Shown one piece after another: positions 33,852 to 41,743 of a DNA stretch of 58,800 nucleotides. Origin of the DNA: JAJDIA01 sp031555505 (GTDB lineage Bacteria > Bacteroidota > Bacteroidia > Bacteroidales > Tannerellaceae). The notes under the pieces were generated by a model. The model had not been told where the DNA came from, did no database searches, and worked only from the letters and a program-made list of their open reading frames with translations. The translations under genes were made by a program, and so were the position numbers. The first letter of the stretch is position 1, and each line of letters starts with the position of its first letter. The stretch spans positions 1 to 58,800 of the forward strand of contig JAVBUH010000063.1 of the NCBI GenBank assembly GCA_031555505.1, given 5' to 3'.

Positions 33852-36800
33852 TTACCATTGAACCGACGGACAGAATTTGGTGATGGTCGACTTTAGAACC
33901 TTCAAATTGATCGGTTTCGTAATAAAGTCGGTGGCTCCTGCCTGGCGGGCTGCTTCCATATCGGTATCAAACACATAAGCAGATTGCATGATGATCGGAA
34001 TATCTTTTGTTATTTTCCGGATTTCCTTCAATGCTTCGATCCCTGTCATTTCCGGCATCTTGATATCCAGCATGATCAGACTGATCTGAGCGGCGTATTC
34101 CTTGTACAATTCCAAGGCTTCTTTGCCCGTTTTCGCACGAATCAGATTACATTGCTTTTGTAATACGGTTTTTAATAATAAATAATTGCTTTCCTCATCT
34201 TCTGCGATAAGCAGTGTTACTCTGTCTTGTGACAGTTGATTCTCACTTGTTGTATTCATATCTAACAATTTATAAGTAATATCATTCATATTCTCATGCG
34301 GTTCATTCACTTCCCCCCATTCATCCACGCCGACAAAAGGGATGGAAAAGACAAACCGGCTGCCTACGCCTTCGGTCGAGGTTACTCCGATTGTCCCCTT
34401 GTAATGATCAACGATCATTTGACAGATAGATAATCCCAAACCGGCGCCCTGTGCGAAATCATCTTTCTTGAAAAAGCGCTTAAAGATATGATCAATATCT
34501 TTTTCCGGTATGCCGCGTCCGGTATCTTCCACATAAAAATGATACCCGTTGTCATCCCGTTCGTAGCCTACTATGACCGAACCTTTTTCGGTAAACTTTA
34601 CAGCGTTATTGATCAGGTTGGTGATCACCTGGTTCAAGCGCAAACGGTCTGTTATGACATACGACGTCTCATCGGGCACTTTTCCTATCAACTGAATCCG
34701 GTCGGGTACGATTACCCGTTGGGAAACGATAATCTGTTCGATCAATTCATTCACATTGCATACCTCATCCTTATAATGCATCGTCCCACTCTCTATCTGG
34801 GCCATATCCAGCACATCACTGATCAACCCCAACAGCAGGTTGCAATTATTCCGGATGGTATTGACAAACAACCTCCGTTCTTCCACATCAAAATCATCAC
34901 CCGACGTCAACACATTGGAAAAACCAACAATTGCATTCAATGGGGTACGGATCTCATGGCTCATATTTGCCAGAAATGCACTTTTCAAACGGTCGGACAG
35001 TTGCGCTTTATCACGCGCCTGTGCCAACGCCTGCAGTGCCTGTACCGATTCTTCCACATTACTGCAAAGCCCAAAGATAAGAGGTATTTCGTTCGCACCT
35101 AATGATCGGAGGCAAGTAAAACGAATTTCCCACGATTGATACCCCGTTCCATCCAGGTTCATACGGATAGTAAGGACATATTTATCAAATGTGCGATGAA
35201 TCAATTGATGATTCACGCTGTCCCATTCCTGTACATCATCCGGATGGATCATCTCTCTGAAATGAGCCAGGGAGATTGCATTAGTACCGGCGTATGGGAT
35301 GGCATGAGCCTCTATAAACGCAGGATCCAACACAATGGATCGCTTTTCATGATCGAAATACCAGGAAGTATACCCACCGGTTTTCAGCGTCAGCGCCAGA
35401 AATTCTTTACGGGTTACCATTTCCGTATCATCCAGAAAAACAATCACGGCACCATACAACTGGTCGTGCTGATAGATGGCTGAAATGCCACCGGAAACAG
35501 GGAAAGAGACACCCGTAGCCCGTGACCTCATCTGGAAACCTTCCGCAAATGTGATTGATTTTCCGGTGGCAAGAACCTGGTTGATCATTTCTTCCAGCAT
35601 CTGCTGCTGTTCATTGATCAACTCAGACAGATACAATATTCTTTTCCCCTCATAATCCGTTTCACGGCCTTCCAGGTTCAGGTATTGCATGGCAGCGGAA
35701 TTGATGGTAAACACATGCATGTTACGATCCACTGAAATGACACCTTCCCGTATAGACGACATGACGATTTTCAGTTTATTCCGATGCTCCAGCAGTTCTT
35801 TCTGCGTTTTCCGCTTGTCTGAGCGGGCTCCACGGGAAAGAACCAACAACAACACGGAAATAAAAACAAGAAGGAAGACAAACCCGGCAGACGTATAAAT
35901 GATCGCCTCCCGGTAGCGATCGAAGGATGACATATTGATAATCACACTGTCGCCGGGTAGCCGGTCGACAGGAATATGATATTTTTCCAGCTGTACCCAG
36001 TCGAACACAGGCTTTTGCGCACTTGCTCTTATCGGGAAATGGGTTATGGAGGTACCGCTAAGCAACTGCACTCCGATTTCTGCGGCATCATACATCTGGT
36101 CGTAAGCCAAAGCCATATATCCTCCCAGGTAACCATAGCCAAAACCTTTACTGTTGACAGCAAAGAAAGGCGCATCAATCGTACGGGCATACCCAAAGTA
36201 AAAACTACTCCACACCGGCATGATCCGGACCTCTTGTTGCCATCCGTTCGATGGTAAGAAAAAGCGACTACCCTCACTAGCATCCAGGTTGGTAACCTCA
36301 AATTGCATGGGGCTGTCCAAGTCGTTCGTTTGTTGCCTGAAAATCTCAATCGATTTCCGGCTCAGCAGCGAATCATCGATGTCCAAATATACTTTTTCCG
36401 TATCCGGAAATAACCTTTGAATGAGAGACACACATTTTTCATAGTCATTGTAAGCGGTTAGTCCCGTTATATTCACATGATCGTTGATTGATGCGGGTAG
36501 CGTATAATTGATGCCACTAAAGACGATAGGCACTTCATATCCCAGCAGATGTTTGGTCTGCAAAAGGACATTCAACGCCTGGTCGGCAGAGACCAGAATC
36601 AGATCCGGACGGGCTGTTTCGTTCAGGAATGCAGCCAGTTTGCTGGCCATTTCCGGGTCGGTCAACGACTCGCTATCCATATAAAACGTTTCAAACACAA
36701 CCGGTATCTTATGCTTACGGAAACAATCTGCCGCTCCTCTATTCAAATCTTCTCCCCACAGGCAATCACTGCGATAGGATTGCAGGATCAACACCCGTTT

Positions 36801-36908
36801 GGCCTCTCCGGCCGTATTCCCGGGATCAGAACAGGAAAACAACAGACTGCTTCCGATAGTATAGCCTATCAGTACACATAGCCATTGTATGTTAAACCAT
36901 TTCCTCAT
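33852..36908 (-). CDS. Hybrid sensor histidine kinase with substrate-binding-protein-like sensor and receiver
   Basis: 1018 residues from ATG 36908; an earlier in-frame start at 36962 would overlap the upstream gene. An N-terminal signal with a possible lipobox (LLFSC) precedes a periplasmic domain like the ABC-substrate-binding (PF04392-type) sensor. A membrane segment follows near 335-357 (IIYTSAGFVFLLVFISVLLLVL), then PAS-like regions, HisKA with the phosphorylatable His in NMSHEIRTPLNAIVGF near 646, HATPase (NLINNAVKF, DTGRGIP, GAGLGLSI), and a C-terminal receiver with phospho-Asp near 946 (LIMLDIKMPEM). It has no DNA-binding output domain. The next gene upstream encodes a paralogue, 17 nt away. 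Confidence 0.88.
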   Translation of the reverse strand: MRKWFNIQWLCVLIGYTIGSSLLFSCSDPGNTAGEAKRVLILQSYRSDCLWGEDLNRGAADCFRKHKIPVVFETFYMDSESLTDPEMASKLAAFLNETARPDLILVSADQALNVLLQTKHLLGYEVPIVFSGINYTLPASINDHVNITGLTAYNDYEKCVSLIQRLFPDTEKVYLDIDDSLLSRKSIEIFRQQTNDLDSPMQFEVTNLDASEGSRFFLPSNGWQQEVRIMPVWSSFYFGYARTIDAPFFAVNSKGFGYGYLGGYMALAYDQMYDAAEIGVQLLSGTSITHFPIRASAQKPVFDWVQLEKYHIPVDRLPGDSVIINMSSFDRYREAIIYTSAGFVFLLVFISVLLLVLSRGARSDKRKTQKELLEHRNKLKIVMSSIREGVISVDRNMHVFTINSAAMQYLNLEGRETDYEGKRILYLSELINEQQQMLEEMINQVLATGKSITFAEGFQMRSRATGVSFPVSGGISAIYQHDQLYGAVIVFLDDTEMVTRKEFLALTLKTGGYTSWYFDHEKRSIVLDPAFIEAHAIPYAGTNAISLAHFREMIHPDDVQEWDSVNHQLIHRTFDKYVLTIRMNLDGTGYQSWEIRFTCLRSLGANEIPLIFGLCSNVEESVQALQALAQARDKAQLSDRLKSAFLANMSHEIRTPLNAIVGFSNVLTSGDDFDVEERRLFVNTIRNNCNLLLGLISDVLDMAQIESGTMHYKDEVCNVNELIEQIIVSQRVIVPDRIQLIGKVPDETSYVITDRLRLNQVITNLINNAVKFTEKGSVIVGYERDDNGYHFYVEDTGRGIPEKDIDHIFKRFFKKDDFAQGAGLGLSICQMIVDHYKGTIGVTSTEGVGSRFVFSIPFVGVDEWGEVNEPHENMNDITYKLLDMNTTSENQLSQDRVTLLIAEDEESNYLLLKTVLQKQCNLIRAKTGKEALELYKEYAAQISLIMLDIKMPEMTGIEALKEIRKITKDIPIIMQSAYVFDTDMEAARQAGATDFITKPINLKVLKSTITKFCPSVQW

Positions 36909-36925
36909 TCCTTTTTCCCCCTGGA

Positions 36926-39610
36926 TTATTGACCGGTCCCGGTTGCAGGAAGCGGCAGGCAAATCGTGAAACAGGACCCCTGCCCTACTTCCGATTCAAG
37001 CAGTACCTCTCCATGTAAACGCTTCACAATCTCATACACAATAGAAAGCCCCAGGCCTCCTCCCTGTATAAATTCATCCGATTTATAAAAGCGGTCAAAT
37101 ATTTTATTTTTTTCTTCTTCGGCAATACCGATACCGGTATCTTTCACAAAAAGGCAAACAGTATGCGCTTTTTCCTGCAGCCGGTAGCCCAGGGTTACCA
37201 CTCCATGGGGCGTAAATTTATAGGCATTGCTCAACAAATGCGCATATAACTGCACAAGGCGATACGAATCTCCCGACAGTATGTACGGTTCATCCGGTAA
37301 TTCCAACCGGAGTTCGATGGCATCCGGACGGGCGGCCTCTGTCATTGCCACCGCTTCACGGGCAATAGCCGTCAGATCGCAGGGTTCTTCACGGAAATAA
37401 ATACCACTTTCAATACGGGAAATATCCAGGATCTCATTGATCAGATTCAACAATAACCGGCAGTTCTCGTTGATGATATCGATAAATTCTTTCCGATCTT
37501 CCCATGCCAGCTCCTGGTTATCGATCAGAATACTTGAAAAACCGACAATAGAGTTTAAGGGTGTACGCACTTCATGGCTCATATTGGAAAGGAAGACCGT
37601 CTTCAACCGATCCGATTTTTCAGCCTCATCACGCAAATAAGTCAGTTCTTCCTCCCTTCGCTTGAACGCATCGATATGTACCCAAACACCGTAATAATTA
37701 TAGCGTCCGCTTGCCAACGTATCCGGATATAACGAAATGAATGATCTCCACCATTGATAATTCTCCTGTCCGGTATACCGGAGGCGGCAGGTTATCGAAC
37801 CGTGCGTGATTTGTTCAGACAGCATACCATCCATTACCTTCTTCACTTCTTCAAGATCGTCCGGATGAATGGTAGACAGAAAACGATCGGCAGCGATCAG
37901 ATGCGAGCCATCGTCAGGTAATTGCTGTATGTCAAAAAAGGATTTATCAAACAGGAAAGCCTGCTGTGTCCGGTCAAATTGCCAGGCAAATAAATTACCG
38001 GAGATCATGCTCAAGGCCAGGAATTGCTTCTGTGTAAACTCATTGGTCCTATCATGGAACGAGATCACCCAGCCATACGATTGGTCGTCGAAATGCAGAC
38101 GGCTCACATTACCCGCAACAGGGAACACTTTCCGTGGAGTGGTGACATAGGCCGAATCGCTCAGTTCCTCACTGTGGCCGGCATGGTCGCCAAATGAGCC
38201 GATCAATTGTTTCAGATAAGACGGATTTCCTTCTTCCTGTATATCCAACAACGAACAAAGGGGGCTTCCCGTATAATTCTGCTGCTCCAATCCTAATATC
38301 CGGATGGCGGCGTTATTGACAGACAACACAGTGCCTTCGGTCGTAAACGAGACTACCCCCTCACTCAGGGCGTCCATCGTAATATTGAGTTCTTGCTGCT
38401 CCCGCTTTAATTTCTTCTGCGCTACCCGCTTGTAATAGGATTCCCGTTTGTACAGACGGATCAGCAGGGAGAAGAACAGCAACAGGAACAGACCGACAAT
38501 GATCCCCACCGCCAGCAGTGATTGCTCATATTTAACATACATAGGCATATTCCGGATAATGGAACCTGCCGGCAATACCGACAAATCAACTTTCCAGTAC
38601 TGCAACTGATGCCAGTCAAATACAGGAGATTGTATACCTGGAGTAATAGGGATCTGCTCCACAGGTTTCCCTTTGAGTATCTCGGCGGCAGTCATTGCCG
38701 CTTGGTACATCTGATCATATCCGGTTGTCATATAACCGCCAATACGGCCGTCTCCGAATCCTTCATTTTGAGTCATCAGGAAGGGAGCCGTACCCAGGCG
38801 AGCCATGGATGCATATAATTCATTCCATTTCAACAAGAGGCAAATGCTTTTCAGACGATAAAACAAGACCTCTTTCAAGGCGCTACCGTTTAATTGCTCA
38901 ATGTGTTCGATATGCAACCGAAAGGGATTGGCCGTTCCCCGTTCGGGCATCAGCGATACATCCGGCTGGTCGTCTGCCCCGCCGGATACCTCTACCAGGT
39001 TGGAGAGGGAGGAGAACTGGCTCACCAGGTCATATATGGCAGCTCTGTCTGCGTATGCATTATCACCTGTAATGACGGTCACGTCGGATATCCAGCCGAA
39101 CAACTGCCGGGCTAATTCATAACAACGCACATAATCCGGATTGTCTGTCCATCCGGTCACATTGGGATAGTGCCGTAAAGAATCCCGGTCCAGATAATCA
39201 ACACCGGTAAATACCACCGGCAGCTGATGGGAAAAAGGATGTTTGGTCTGCAACAGGAGTGAAATGGCCCTGTCGTCGCAAGCAATGATCAGGTCGGGAG
39301 GATCGGATATGAACTGGTCAAGCCATCCGGACAATGCCGCTAATTGCCGCGTTTCATCGGCAGCATAGGCCGGCTTCCAGAAATATTGTTGCACATCAAC
39401 AGCCACCTTGCTACTCCTAAAACCGTCCTTCATCCCATCTTCAAAGTCGTCCATCCATACATAGGATTCATCAAATGAATGAATTACCAGAATGTTATAC
39501 TTCCTGGAATCCATGTATGTATTCCAGGCGAATATGACAAACAGCAATAACAGCCCCGATAAAAGGAGATAAAAAAAAATATTATACTGTTTAAGCAACT
39601 TTACCAACAT
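36926..39610 (-). CDS. Sensor histidine kinase with substrate-binding-protein-like sensor
   Basis: 894 residues. TM1 is about 12-30 (FFYLLLSGLLLLFVIFAW), with a periplasmic PF04392-like domain to about 355, TM2 near 360 (VGIIVGLFLLLFFSLLI), PAS-like segments, HisKA NMSHEVRTPLNSIVGF with His near 675, and HATPase (LLSNAYKFTPHG, DTGIGIA, GGGLGLSI). There is no receiver domain. It resembles the downstream kinase along its whole length, so the pair is probably a tandem duplication that diverged in its C-terminus. The ligand is unknown; PF04392-type domains are related to binding proteins for amino acids and sugars. Confidence 0.88.
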   Translation of the reverse strand: MLVKLLKQYNIFFYLLLSGLLLLFVIFAWNTYMDSRKYNILVIHSFDESYVWMDDFEDGMKDGFRSSKVAVDVQQYFWKPAYAADETRQLAALSGWLDQFISDPPDLIIACDDRAISLLLQTKHPFSHQLPVVFTGVDYLDRDSLRHYPNVTGWTDNPDYVRCYELARQLFGWISDVTVITGDNAYADRAAIYDLVSQFSSLSNLVEVSGGADDQPDVSLMPERGTANPFRLHIEHIEQLNGSALKEVLFYRLKSICLLLKWNELYASMARLGTAPFLMTQNEGFGDGRIGGYMTTGYDQMYQAAMTAAEILKGKPVEQIPITPGIQSPVFDWHQLQYWKVDLSVLPAGSIIRNMPMYVKYEQSLLAVGIIVGLFLLLFFSLLIRLYKRESYYKRVAQKKLKREQQELNITMDALSEGVVSFTTEGTVLSVNNAAIRILGLEQQNYTGSPLCSLLDIQEEGNPSYLKQLIGSFGDHAGHSEELSDSAYVTTPRKVFPVAGNVSRLHFDDQSYGWVISFHDRTNEFTQKQFLALSMISGNLFAWQFDRTQQAFLFDKSFFDIQQLPDDGSHLIAADRFLSTIHPDDLEEVKKVMDGMLSEQITHGSITCRLRYTGQENYQWWRSFISLYPDTLASGRYNYYGVWVHIDAFKRREEELTYLRDEAEKSDRLKTVFLSNMSHEVRTPLNSIVGFSSILIDNQELAWEDRKEFIDIINENCRLLLNLINEILDISRIESGIYFREEPCDLTAIAREAVAMTEAARPDAIELRLELPDEPYILSGDSYRLVQLYAHLLSNAYKFTPHGVVTLGYRLQEKAHTVCLFVKDTGIGIAEEEKNKIFDRFYKSDEFIQGGGLGLSIVYEIVKRLHGEVLLESEVGQGSCFTICLPLPATGTGQ

Positions 39611-39747
39611 GCTGTAAGTAGATGGTTTTTACAGGCGTACAAAAATACAACATATTTCCTGAACAGAACAATTCAACCGGGAAATAGTTCGTGTATTTCA
39701 GGAATAAATATGGATGTACCACATCAGCTTATTTCTATTTTACCTAC

Positions 39748-39755
39748 TTTTGCAT
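39748..39755 (+). promoter_or_regulatory. -7 promoter box for pyrB
   Basis: TACTTTTG fits TAnnTTTG and lies 17 nt before the pyrB ATG at 39773. No leader peptide or attenuator is visible in the 162-nt gap. Confidence 0.5.
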
Positions 39756-39772
39756 ACAAAGATAACTTATAG

Positions 39773-40687
39773 ATGAAAAGTAACAGTTTAGTTTCCATTG
39801 ATCAGTGCTCCAAAGAGGATATCCTGCGTATCCTGGACAATGCGGCAAAGTTTGAACAGAATCCAAACCGGAATTTACTGGAAGGGAAGGTGGCAGCCAC
39901 CCTTTTTTTTGAACCTTCCACACGGACGCGGCTGAGTTTCGAGACGGCGGTCAACCGCCTGGGTGGCCGCGTGATCGGCTTTCAGGATGCCTCTACCACC
40001 AGTTCCACCAAAGGCGAGACGCTGAAAGATACGATCCTGATGGTCAGTAATTATGCCGATCTCATCATCATGCGCCATTACCTGGAAGGGGCTGCCCGTT
40101 ATGCGGCCGAAGTGACCGATATCCCGATCATCAACGCCGGCGACGGAGCCAACCAGCACCCTTCCCAAACTCTGCTTGACCTCTATTCCATCCAGAAGAC
40201 GCAGGGCACACTGGAAAACCTGACCGTTACGATGGTAGGCGACCTCAAATATGGCCGCACGGTACATTCACTCATCGTCGGGATGTCGCACTTCAATCCC
40301 ACCTTCCATTTCATCGCGCCGGAAGAACTGCGGATGCCGGAAGAGCAGAAGCTCTTCTGTGAGAAAAATGGGATACGGTATTACGAACATACCGATTTCA
40401 CGGAAGACATTATCGACCGGTCTGATATTCTGTATATGACACGTGTACAACGCGAACGTTTCACCGACCTGGAAGAATATGAACGGGTAAAGAATATCTA
40501 TATCCTCCGAAAAAAAATGCTGCGTAACAGCCGTGAGAACCTGCGCGTATTGCATCCCCTGCCCCGTATCAACGAGATCGCCTACGATGTAGACGACAGC
40601 CCGAAAGCCTATTACATCCAACAGGCTCAGAACGGCCTCTTCGCCCGTGAAGCCATCATCTGCGAATTATTTGGAATTCAAATTTAA
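39773..40687 (+). CDS. pyrB: Aspartate carbamoyltransferase catalytic subunit
   Basis: 304 residues, typical length. The carbamoyl-phosphate motif FFEPSTRTRLSFETA is near 47-61, followed by STTSSTKGETLKDT, HPSQTLLDLYSI, GDLKYGRTVHS, and HPLPRINEI (aspartate site). It forms carbamoyl-aspartate in pyrimidine synthesis. It is followed by pyrI after 12 nt, so the enzyme is of the catalytic-regulatory dodecamer type. Confidence 0.97.
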   Translation: MKSNSLVSIDQCSKEDILRILDNAAKFEQNPNRNLLEGKVAATLFFEPSTRTRLSFETAVNRLGGRVIGFQDASTTSSTKGETLKDTILMVSNYADLIIMRHYLEGAARYAAEVTDIPIINAGDGANQHPSQTLLDLYSIQKTQGTLENLTVTMVGDLKYGRTVHSLIVGMSHFNPTFHFIAPEELRMPEEQKLFCEKNGIRYYEHTDFTEDIIDRSDILYMTRVQRERFTDLEEYERVKNIYILRKKMLRNSRENLRVLHPLPRINEIAYDVDDSPKAYYIQQAQNGLFAREAIICELFGIQI

Positions 40688-40699
40688 ATAGTCCCTCCC

Positions 40700-41167
40700 A
40701 TGTCTGCCGAAAAGAAAAGAGAATTACAGGTAGCCGCCCTGGAAAACGGTACCGCTATCGACCATATCCCTCCCCGTCAGTTATTCAAAGTAGCCGCCCT
40801 GCTTCGCCTGGAGCGGATGCTGGACAATACGATCACGATTGGCAACAACTTTCACAGCAGCAAAATGGGCTGCAAGGGAGTGATCAAGATTGCCGACAAA
40901 TTCTTTGAAGAAAACGAGATCAACCGCATCGCGCTCGTTGCCCCGAATGTGATCCTCAACGTCATCCGCGACTATGAGGTGGTGGAAAAGAAAAAAGTCA
41001 CCCTGCCGGATACACTGACCGGAGTGGTCAAATGCAATAATCCGAAATGCATCACCAACAACGAACCGATGCCGACCCATTTCGATGTGATCGACAAAGA
41101 AACCGGCACCATCCGATGCCACTATTGCGAACGGAAAATAAACAAGGAAGACATCATTATTTATTAA
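40700..41167 (+). CDS. pyrI: Aspartate carbamoyltransferase regulatory subunit
   Basis: 155 residues. The N-terminal nucleotide effector domain opens with ALENGTAIDHIPPRQLFKVA. The C-terminal zinc domain has Cys112, Cys117, Cys140 and Cys143 (CNNPKC and CHYC), which bridge to the catalytic chain. It confers feedback control by CTP and ATP in the enterobacterial enzyme; the same is inferred here. Confidence 0.96.
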   Translation: MSAEKKRELQVAALENGTAIDHIPPRQLFKVAALLRLERMLDNTITIGNNFHSSKMGCKGVIKIADKFFEENEINRIALVAPNVILNVIRDYEVVEKKKVTLPDTLTGVVKCNNPKCITNNEPMPTHFDVIDKETGTIRCHYCERKINKEDIIIY

Positions 41168-41174
41168 GCGGCAC

Positions 41175-41738
41175 ATGAAACACGACTGGAAGCCGGGCAC
41201 AATGATCTACCCCCTGCCGGCCGTTATGGTCAGTTGCGGCAGTGACCCGTCCGAGTACAACATCATCACACTCTCCTGGGTAGGGACCATCTGTACCAAT
41301 CCGCCCATGTGTTATATTTCGGTAAGGCCGGAGCGTCACTCCTACCCGATTCTGAAAAAGAGCATGGAATTTGTGATCAACCTCACCACCGAAGAGTTGG
41401 CGTATGCCACCGACTGGTGTGGCGTCAACTCCGGCAAAGACCACCGGAAATTCGAAGTGATGAAGCTTACACCCGGCAAAGCCTCCGTGGTGAATGCTCC
41501 CACCATTGAAGAATCGCCTCTTTCCATTGAATGCCGGGTGAAGGAAGTCATCGCCCTGGGCAGCCACGATATGTTTATCGCCGAAGTGGTGAATGTACAG
41601 GCAGACGACAAGTATCTCGACCAGACAACCGGAGCTTTCAATCTGGAGAAGGCACGGTTGTTAGCCTATTCACATGGTAAATACAGCGGGCTAAGCGAAT
41701 CGATCGGCAAATTCGGCTGGTCGGTCAAAAAGAAATAA
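41175..41738 (+). CDS. Flavin reductase family protein (flavoredoxin-like)
   Basis: 187 residues, FMN-binding split-barrel. The sequence KPGTMIYPLPAVMVSCG, NIITLSWVGTICTNPPMCYISVRPERHSY and FVINLTTEELAYATDWCG follows the family pattern for FMN contacts. It likely binds FMN and reduces it or transfers electrons; the partner is unknown. Its ATG is 8 nt after pyrI, so it is read with the pyr genes, though no role in pyrimidine synthesis is known. Its stop lies 5 nt from the convergent nuclease gene. Confidence 0.85.
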   Translation: MKHDWKPGTMIYPLPAVMVSCGSDPSEYNIITLSWVGTICTNPPMCYISVRPERHSYPILKKSMEFVINLTTEELAYATDWCGVNSGKDHRKFEVMKLTPGKASVVNAPTIEESPLSIECRVKEVIALGSHDMFIAEVVNVQADDKYLDQTTGAFNLEKARLLAYSHGKYSGLSESIGKFGWSVKKK

Positions 41739-41743
41739 GCCTG

